A stretch of DNA of 10,262 bases, from assembly GCA_021780935.1 (NCBI GenBank), contig JAJXXT010000166.1:1-10262 (forward strand), written 5' to 3'. The position numbers and the translations under genes are program-made. Positions 5,752-10,262 of the stretch are shown here, piece after piece. The notes under the pieces were generated by a model that searched no databases, was not told the DNA's origin, and was given only the letters and a program-made list of their open reading frames with translations. Numbering within the stretch: position 1 is the first letter of the stretch; the number at the start of each line of letters is the position of its first letter. The DNA is from Pseudomonadota bacterium. Lineage in GTDB: Bacteria; Pseudomonadota; Alphaproteobacteria; Acetobacterales; Acetobacteraceae.

Positions 5752-6437
5752 TGGCGGAGCTCGCCTTCCTGTTCGGCGTGACGCGCAAGCTGCTCGGCGG
5801 CTTGCCGCTCACCATCGAGCTGGTGACGCTATCGGTCGCGACGGGCGCGCTGCTGGCGGTGGCGATGGCGCTGGCGCGTTCGGCCTCGCGCATCGCCGCG
5901 GTGCTGGTTTCGTTCTATGTCTTCGTCTTCCGCGGCTCGCCGCTGCTGCTGCAGATGTTCTTCATCTATTACGGGCTGGGGCAGTTCGCGGCGGTCCGCG
6001 ACAGCTTCGCCTGGCCGGCGCTGCGCGACCCGACGTTCTGTGCGATCCTCTCACTGGCGCTGAACACCGCCGCCTACACCAGCGAGATCCTGCGCGGCGG
6101 GCTCGCATCGGTGCCCAGCGGCGCGATCGAGGCGGGCCGCGCCGTGGGCATGTCGAGGGTGATGCTGCTGCGGCGCGTGGTGCTGCCGCTGGCGATCCGC
6201 CAGGCACTGCCGGCCTACAGCAACGAGCTTATCGCGATGGTGAAGTCGACCTCCCTGGCCTCGATCGTGACGTTGATGGAAGTGAGCGGCATCGCCTATG
6301 CGCTCGTTTCGGAGACGTATCGCGCCATCGAGGTGCTCTCGTGCGCCGGCGCGATCTACCTGGTGCTGATCGTGCTGCTGACGCGCGGGGTCTGGTTGGT
6401 GGAAACATGGCTGTCGCCAGCGGGGAGCAGGGCGTGA
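5748..6437 (+). CDS. Amino-acid ABC importer permease (HisM/OccM type)
   Basis: The 229-residue second channel subunit has [17 protein letters not shown] (61-77), the signature stretch of the HisM side. It is followed by [13 protein letters not shown] (106-118) and the EAA loop [22 protein letters not shown] (126-147), then [16 protein letters not shown] (164-179). About five membrane segments are visible. The start is ATG 5748 or the immediately following ATG 5751; the first gives a 4-base overlap with the previous gene's stop. The same frame stays open back to 5151, but that part reads antisensically in style and lies inside the first permease. Its own stop (6435-6437) overlaps the GTG start of the ATPase gene, again by 4 bases. 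Clear member of the operon. Confidence 0.93.
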   Translation: MMAELAFLFGVTRKLLGGLPLTIELVTLSVATGALLAVAMALARSASRIAAVLVSFYVFVFRGSPLLLQMFFIYYGLGQFAAVRDSFAWPALRDPTFCAILSLALNTAAYTSEILRGGLASVPSGAIEAGRAVGMSRVMLLRRVVLPLAIRQALPAYSNELIAMVKSTSLASIVTLMEVSGIAYALVSETYRAIEVLSCAGAIYLVLIVLLTRGVWLVETWLSPAGSRA

Positions 6438-7234
6438 CGTCAGGAAGCGCGACAGAGGCGGCGAAGCCGGTGGTGATCGAGGCGATCGGCGTCGAGAAGA
6501 AGTTCGGCGCCAACAAGGTGCTGCGCGGCGTCTCGCTCGCGGCGCGCGAGGGCGAGGTGGTGTCGATCGTCGGGGCCAGCGGCTCGGGCAAGAGCACCCT
6601 GCTGCGCTGCTTTCCGCTGCTCGAGATCCCGGATGCCGGGGATGTGGCGATCGCGGGCGAGGTGCTGGCGCTGGTCGAGCGCGGCGGCAGGCGCCTGCCG
6701 CGCGACATCGGCCAGGTGCAGCGGGTGCGCTCCGAACTCGGCTTCGTGTTCCAGAGCTTCAATCTCTGGCCGCACCGCACCGTGCTCGGCAACGTGGTCG
6801 AGGCACCGGTCCATGTGCAGAAGCGCCCGCGGGCGGAATGCGTCGCCGAGGCGGAGGCGTTGCTCGAAAAGGTCGGGCTCGCCGACAAGCGCGACGCCTG
6901 GCCGGCCCAGCTTTCCGGCGGGCAGCAGCAGCGCGCGGCCATCGCGCGCGCGCTGGCAATGCGGCCCAAGGCGCTGCTGTTCGATGAACCGACCTCGGCC
7001 CTCGACCCGGAGCTGGTGGGCGAAGTGCTGCGGGTGATCCGCGGGCTGGCGGAGGAAGGGCGGACGATGCTGATCGTCACCCACGAGATGAGCTTCGCGG
7101 CGGAGGTCTCGACCCGGGCGGTGTTCCTCGACGCGGGAATCGTCGGCGAGGAGGGCCCGCCGGAGCAGATCTTCCGCCACCCGCAGACCGACCGGTGCCG
7201 CGCCTTTGTGAGCCGGCATCTGGCCCGCGGATAG
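6434..7234 (+). CDS. Amino-acid ABC importer ATPase (HisP/OccP type)
   Basis: The 266-residue cytoplasmic subunit binds the two permeases and powers uptake. All ATPase motifs are intact: Walker A GASGSGKS (47-54), Q-loop [11 protein letters not shown] with Q107, signature LSGGQQQR (160-167), Walker B LLFDEP with D184/E185, and switch His217 in IVTHEM. The insert [20 protein letters not shown] (84-103) is typical of HisP-type ATPases. I choose GTG 6434 because it gives a 4-base overlap with the permease stop and follows a good GGGGAG site at 6422-6427. ATG 6407 in the same frame is a possible alternative that adds 9 residues. In place of the usual CINLLE after Walker A this protein has CFPLLE, a mild variation. 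Completes a full importer set. Confidence 0.93.
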   Translation: MTSGSATEAAKPVVIEAIGVEKKFGANKVLRGVSLAAREGEVVSIVGASGSGKSTLLRCFPLLEIPDAGDVAIAGEVLALVERGGRRLPRDIGQVQRVRSELGFVFQSFNLWPHRTVLGNVVEAPVHVQKRPRAECVAEAEALLEKVGLADKRDAWPAQLSGGQQQRAAIARALAMRPKALLFDEPTSALDPELVGEVLRVIRGLAEEGRTMLIVTHEMSFAAEVSTRAVFLDAGIVGEEGPPEQIFRHPQTDRCRAFVSRHLARG

Positions 7235-7330
7235 GCGGCGCCGGAGACGGCGGGCTGGCGCGGTCGAGATATTTTATGGTTGAAATACCCGCCGCCGGCG
7301 CGCGCCGCCGCGGGCCAGGAGGATTTCCGC
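7235..7330 (+). other. Gap between importer ATPase and monooxygenase with GC hairpin
   Basis: This 96-base gap has an AT-rich island (7269-7287) containing TATTT (7270-7274) and AAATA (7283-7287) as a short inverted repeat. A GC-rich potential hairpin follows at 7288-7314, centred on the 12-bp palindrome CGGCGCGCGCCG (7296-7307), just before the ribosome site AGGAGGA (7317-7323). I find no convincing -35/-10 pair. It may carry a weak internal promoter or only a structured leader. Confidence 0.35.
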
Positions 7331-8419
7331 ATGAACCATCCGTCATGGAACGCCAACCGCTTCAAGATCGGCGTGTTCTCGGCCAACGCCGATGGCGGCC
7401 TGACGCTCACGCGCGTGCCGGAACGCTGGGCCGCGCAGTGGGACGCGATCGCCCGGGTCGCGTGCATGGCAGACCGCGCGGGGCTCGATTTCTTCCTGCC
7501 GATCGCGCGCTGGAGAGGGTTCGGCGGGGAGATGAACTCGCGCGAGCTCAGCTACGAGACGCTGACCTTCGCTGCCGGCCTCGCGGCCATCACCGAGCGG
7601 ATCACGCTGTTCTCGACCGTGCATGTGCCGATGGTGCACCCGGTCTTCGCGGCCAAGGCGCTGGCAACAATCGACCACCAGTCGCACGGGCGCGCCGGGC
7701 TCAACATCGTCTGCGGCTGGAACCCCGAGGAGTTCGGCATGTTCGGGCTGCCGCCGATCGAAGACCGCTACGCGCAGGGGCGCGAGTGGTTCGAGATCGT
7801 CTCGCGCATCCATGCTGGCGAGGCCGCGTTCGACTATTCAGGTCAGTTCTACGAACTCAGGAACGTCACGGGCAAGCCGCTGCCGGTGCAGCGCCCGCGG
7901 CCGCTCACGGTCAATGCCGCGTTCTCGCCGCCCGGGCGGGACTTCGCGGCGAACGCTGCCGACGCCCTGCTGACCAGCTTCGTCGACATCCCGAAGGGGC
8001 GCGAGCAGATCGCCGACATCAGGGGACGCGCGGCAAGGGCCGGGCGCGAGGTTGGCGTGCTCGCCACGTGCCATGTGGTGTGCCGGCCGACGCAGGCACA
8101 GGCCGAAGCCTACTACGAACATTACGCGGTCGCGATGGAAGACACGGCGGGCGTCGATCACCACATCGGCGCCAAGGCCAAATACTCGGGCTCGCACGAG
8201 GCCGAGGCATACCAGCTGCACCGCAAGCGCTTTGCGGGCGGCGCGGGCACCTATCCGCTGGTGGGCACGGCGCGGCGCATCGCCGAGGAGATGATCCGGC
8301 TCGCCGAGGCGGGATTTGCCGGCACCACGATCAGCTTCGTCAATTACGAGAGCGAGCTGCCCGCCTTCCTCGATGGCGTGCTGCCTATCCTGAAGGAGGC
8401 GGGATGGCGAGCAGCGTAG
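7331..8419 (+). CDS. Luciferase-like (LLM class) flavin-dependent monooxygenase
   Basis: The 362-residue enzyme should use reduced FMN and O2 to oxidise a small organic substrate. It belongs to the bacterial-luciferase fold near the RutA, SfnG and SsuD group. Seen: FKIGVFSANADGG (11-23), GLDFFLPIARWRGFGG (51-66), ETLTFAAGLAAITERI (76-91), AKALATIDHQSHGRAGLNIVCGW (108-130) with the conserved N-x-V-x-GW end, ERYAQGREWF-like DRYAQGREWF (145-154), and GTYPLVGTARRIAEEM near the end, the usual C-terminal motif. Length is normal. The ATG has an excellent AGGAGGA site 7 bases upstream. No flavin reductase is visible nearby; the FAD reductase at 129-1334 is of another type. It follows the importer by 96 bases on the same strand, suggesting that the imported compound or a breakdown product is the substrate. 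Its last 35 bases overlap the opposite-strand ABC ATPase gene. The substrate is unknown. Confidence 0.9.
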   Translation: MNHPSWNANRFKIGVFSANADGGLTLTRVPERWAAQWDAIARVACMADRAGLDFFLPIARWRGFGGEMNSRELSYETLTFAAGLAAITERITLFSTVHVPMVHPVFAAKALATIDHQSHGRAGLNIVCGWNPEEFGMFGLPPIEDRYAQGREWFEIVSRIHAGEAAFDYSGQFYELRNVTGKPLPVQRPRPLTVNAAFSPPGRDFAANAADALLTSFVDIPKGREQIADIRGRAARAGREVGVLATCHVVCRPTQAQAEAYYEHYAVAMEDTAGVDHHIGAKAKYSGSHEAEAYQLHRKRFAGGAGTYPLVGTARRIAEEMIRLAEAGFAGTTISFVNYESELPAFLDGVLPILKEAGWRAA

Positions 8420-10220
8420 GGGCCGGAGGGCCGATGTCGGGCGGGGCGGCGGCGAGCAGCTCGCGGGTGTAGTCCGCCTGGGGCCTGGTGAAGACGCGCT
8501 CCGTCTCGCCCGCCTCAACGATGCGGCCAGCCTGCATCACGACGACGCGATCGCAGAGATGGCGTACGACGGCGAGGTCGTGCGAGATGAAGATCAGCGC
8601 GATGCCGCTGGCACGCAGCCTCGCGAGCAGGGCCAGAAGCTGCGCCTGGATCGCAACGTCGAAGCCGGCGACGATCTCGTCGGCAACGAGGAGGCGGGGG
8701 CGGGCAGCCAGGGCGCGGGCAATGCTGACGCGCTGGCGCTGACCTCCCGAAAGCTGGCCGGGCAGGCGCGCGACCAGCTCCGGGTCGAGCCCCATGGCGC
8801 GCATCAGCTCGGCGGCGACGGCTTCGCGCTCGACCGCCGGACGGTGGGCGGCCTCCAGCGCCTGGGTGATGATCGACCCGATGCGCCGGCGCGGATTGAG
8901 CGCCGAAGCCGGGTCCGCGAAGACCATCTGCAGGTTGGCGCGCCGGATCTGGCGTGCGGCGGCATCGCCCCTGGTGACGTCCGCGCCGGCCAGCGTGATG
9001 CGCCCCGCGGTCGGGCGGTCGAGGCCGACGATGAGGCGCGCGAGGGTCGATTTGCCGCTCCCGCTCGCGCCAACGACGCCGAGGAACTCGCCCTCGCGCA
9101 GTGTGAAGGAGGCATCCTCGAGCGCGGACATCTCGCGCCGGCGGAACAGGCCGCCCACACGGAAGCGTCGGGCGAGGCCGTCGACCTGCAGCAACACCTC
9201 GCCGGCGCTCGCCCGGAATGGCGGTGGCGGCGGCGAAGGGACGATACGGCTCGTGCGCTCCGGATACTGGCAGGCGACCCGGCGATCGTCACCGATGAGC
9301 GGGATCTCGCGCTCGGCGCAGCCGGCACTGCGAACCGGGCAGCGCGGCGCGAAACGGCAGCCGTTGGCCGTCGCCAGCGCCGCGAGGCCGGGCATGTGGT
9401 CCGGCAGCACCATCAGTCCCCGGCGCATGTCCGGCGACGGGCTCGCGAGCTCCAGCGCGCGCGTATAGGGATGGAGCGGGCGCGCGAGCACGGAGGCGGC
9501 GCCGCCCTCCTCGACCACCGCGCCGGCATAGAGCACCGCGAGCCGATCGCAGATGCCGGTGGCGAGACGCAGATCCCGGGTGAGGAACAGCACCGCGGTG
9601 CCGGCGCGGCGCTGCAGGGCGGCCATCAGCTCGAGGATGCGCGCCTGAACCGGGGCATCGAGTGCTGCGGTGGGTTCGTCGGCGACGATCAGGCGCGGAC
9701 GCGACGCGAAGGCCATGGCGATAAGCACGCGCTGGCACATGCCGCCGGAAAGCTGATGCGGGAAGCACCCGAGCAGGTCCGCCGGATCCGGCAGTTGCAC
9801 CTCCGCCAGCGCCTCGATGGCACGGGCGCGGTGCTGGTGGCGGGGAAGGCCGAGTTGGGCAAAGTGCTCGCGCAGTTGCGAGAAGATGGTACGGACCGGG
9901 TTCAGGGCCGCGATCGGGTCCTGCGGGATGAAGGCGATGTCGCGGCCGAGCATGGCGCGGCGGGTGGCGGGCGTGAGGGCGAGGATGTTGCGCCGGGCGA
10001 AATCCATACGCCCGGACGCGATCGCGAACCCCGCCGGCAGCTGGTCCGCGATGGCACGGCCGAGCATGGACTTGCCGGCCCCCGATTCACCGACGATGCC
10101 GAGGACCATGCCCCGGTCGAGCGTGAGGCTGACGCCGCGCAGCACCGGAGCGAAGACGGTCTCGTTCCCCTTCCCGAGCCGCGCCGTCACCGTAAGGTCG
10201 CTGACCGCGAAAAGACTCAT
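8385..10220 (-). CDS. Fused two-domain peptide/nickel-type ABC importer ATPase (DppD-DppF-like)
   Basis: The 611-residue protein joins two ATPase domains that are often separate as DppD and DppF. Domain 1: Walker A GESGAGKS (44-51), Q100, signature LSGGMCQR (157-164), Walker B D181/E182, then an oligopeptide-type tail with four cysteines (288, 294, 301, 317), matching the cluster-binding tail of DppD/OppD. After a Pro-rich linker (about 328-334) comes domain 2: Walker A GASGSGKS (384-391), signature LSGGQRQR (490-497), D514/E515 and H547. Two key residues are changed: the switch His of domain 1 is Arg215 (LTRDL), and the Q-loop Gln of domain 2 is Ala435 (VFADP). The D-loop of domain 2 reads AGFD instead of SALD. 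It overlaps a permease stop by 4 bases at its start and the monooxygenase 3' end by 35 bases. The substrate class (peptides, metal chelates, glycosides, opines) cannot be fixed. Confidence 0.92.
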   Translation of the reverse strand: MSLFAVSDLTVTARLGKGNETVFAPVLRGVSLTLDRGMVLGIVGESGAGKSMLGRAIADQLPAGFAIASGRMDFARRNILALTPATRRAMLGRDIAFIPQDPIAALNPVRTIFSQLREHFAQLGLPRHQHRARAIEALAEVQLPDPADLLGCFPHQLSGGMCQRVLIAMAFASRPRLIVADEPTAALDAPVQARILELMAALQRRAGTAVLFLTRDLRLATGICDRLAVLYAGAVVEEGGAASVLARPLHPYTRALELASPSPDMRRGLMVLPDHMPGLAALATANGCRFAPRCPVRSAGCAEREIPLIGDDRRVACQYPERTSRIVPSPPPPPFRASAGEVLLQVDGLARRFRVGGLFRRREMSALEDASFTLREGEFLGVVGASGSGKSTLARLIVGLDRPTAGRITLAGADVTRGDAAARQIRRANLQMVFADPASALNPRRRIGSIITQALEAAHRPAVEREAVAAELMRAMGLDPELVARLPGQLSGGQRQRVSIARALAARPRLLVADEIVAGFDVAIQAQLLALLARLRASGIALIFISHDLAVVRHLCDRVVVMQAGRIVEAGETERVFTRPQADYTRELLAAAPPDIGPPAPTLLAIPPPSG

Positions 10221-10262
10221 GCGCAGGGCCGGCCGCGACCGAACGCGCGGCGCAGGCCGTCG
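10217..10262 (-). CDS. C-terminal end of a DppC-like ABC permease (partial)
   Basis: Reading into the window on the minus strand, the last 14 codons before a TGA at 10219-10217 give [14 protein letters not shown]. The opening DGLRRAF fits the usual end of DppC/OppC-family permeases (GDGLRDALDPR-like). The stop overlaps the ATG of the fused ATPase gene by 4 bases, as expected within one importer operon. Only 46 bases are visible, so the call rests on this short match plus context. Confidence 0.55.
   Translation of the reverse strand, partial: DGLRRAFGRGRPCA

Noticed and set aside
6229..7467. 412-codon minus-strand open frame under the ATPase gene
   Set aside because: Ser/Arg/Pro-rich with no motifs and crosses three real genes; a GC-bias shadow.

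Overview
The window is GC-rich (roughly two thirds G+C or more by eye), densely coded and has strong third-position GC bias. Gene content and protein style point to an alphaproteobacterium. The dmeRF metal-efflux pair is best known from Rhizobium and Agrobacterium, and the binding protein resembles opine/basic-amino-acid binding proteins of the same group. Acetobacteraceae or Rhizobiales are both plausible; I cannot settle the genus. I see no tRNA, rRNA, CRISPR array, insertion sequence or phage gene, and no gene-free stretch longer than about 210 bases.

Layout. (1) 129-1334, plus: a ferredoxin/rubredoxin-reductase-type FAD enzyme. (2) 1393-2713, minus: dmeF and dmeR, a nickel/cobalt efflux carrier and its RcnR-like sensor, with a G-tract operator inside the dmeR promoter. 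(3) 2741-3400, minus: a GntR/FCD regulator, divergent from (4) 3458-3928, plus: an OsmC-family protein. Between them lies a perfect 14-bp inverted repeat carrying two TGTATACA boxes, each covering one -10 element. (5) 4137-7234, plus: a complete polar-amino-acid ABC importer (binding protein, two permeases, ATPase) with tightly coupled genes and a tandem 15-bp repeat in its upstream region. (6) 7331-8419, plus: a luciferase-like flavin monooxygenase, probably read from the same operon. (7) 8385-10262, minus: a fused two-domain peptide-type ABC ATPase preceded by the last 14 codons of a DppC-like permease. It converges on, and overlaps, the monooxygenase.

How the genes may work together. dmeR/dmeF form a metal-responsive detoxification unit. 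The GntR and OsmC genes look like a self-contained regulator/target pair. The importer plus monooxygenase look like an uptake-and-oxidation module for a small amino-acid-like compound. The facing peptide-type importer may belong to the same nutrient locus, but that is inference.

No clearly new system is visible. The most useful observations are the paired regulatory architectures (GntR/OsmC and dmeR), the tandem repeat before the importer, and the loss of different catalytic residues in the two halves of the fused ATPase (Arg for the switch His in one, Ala for the Q-loop Gln in the other).
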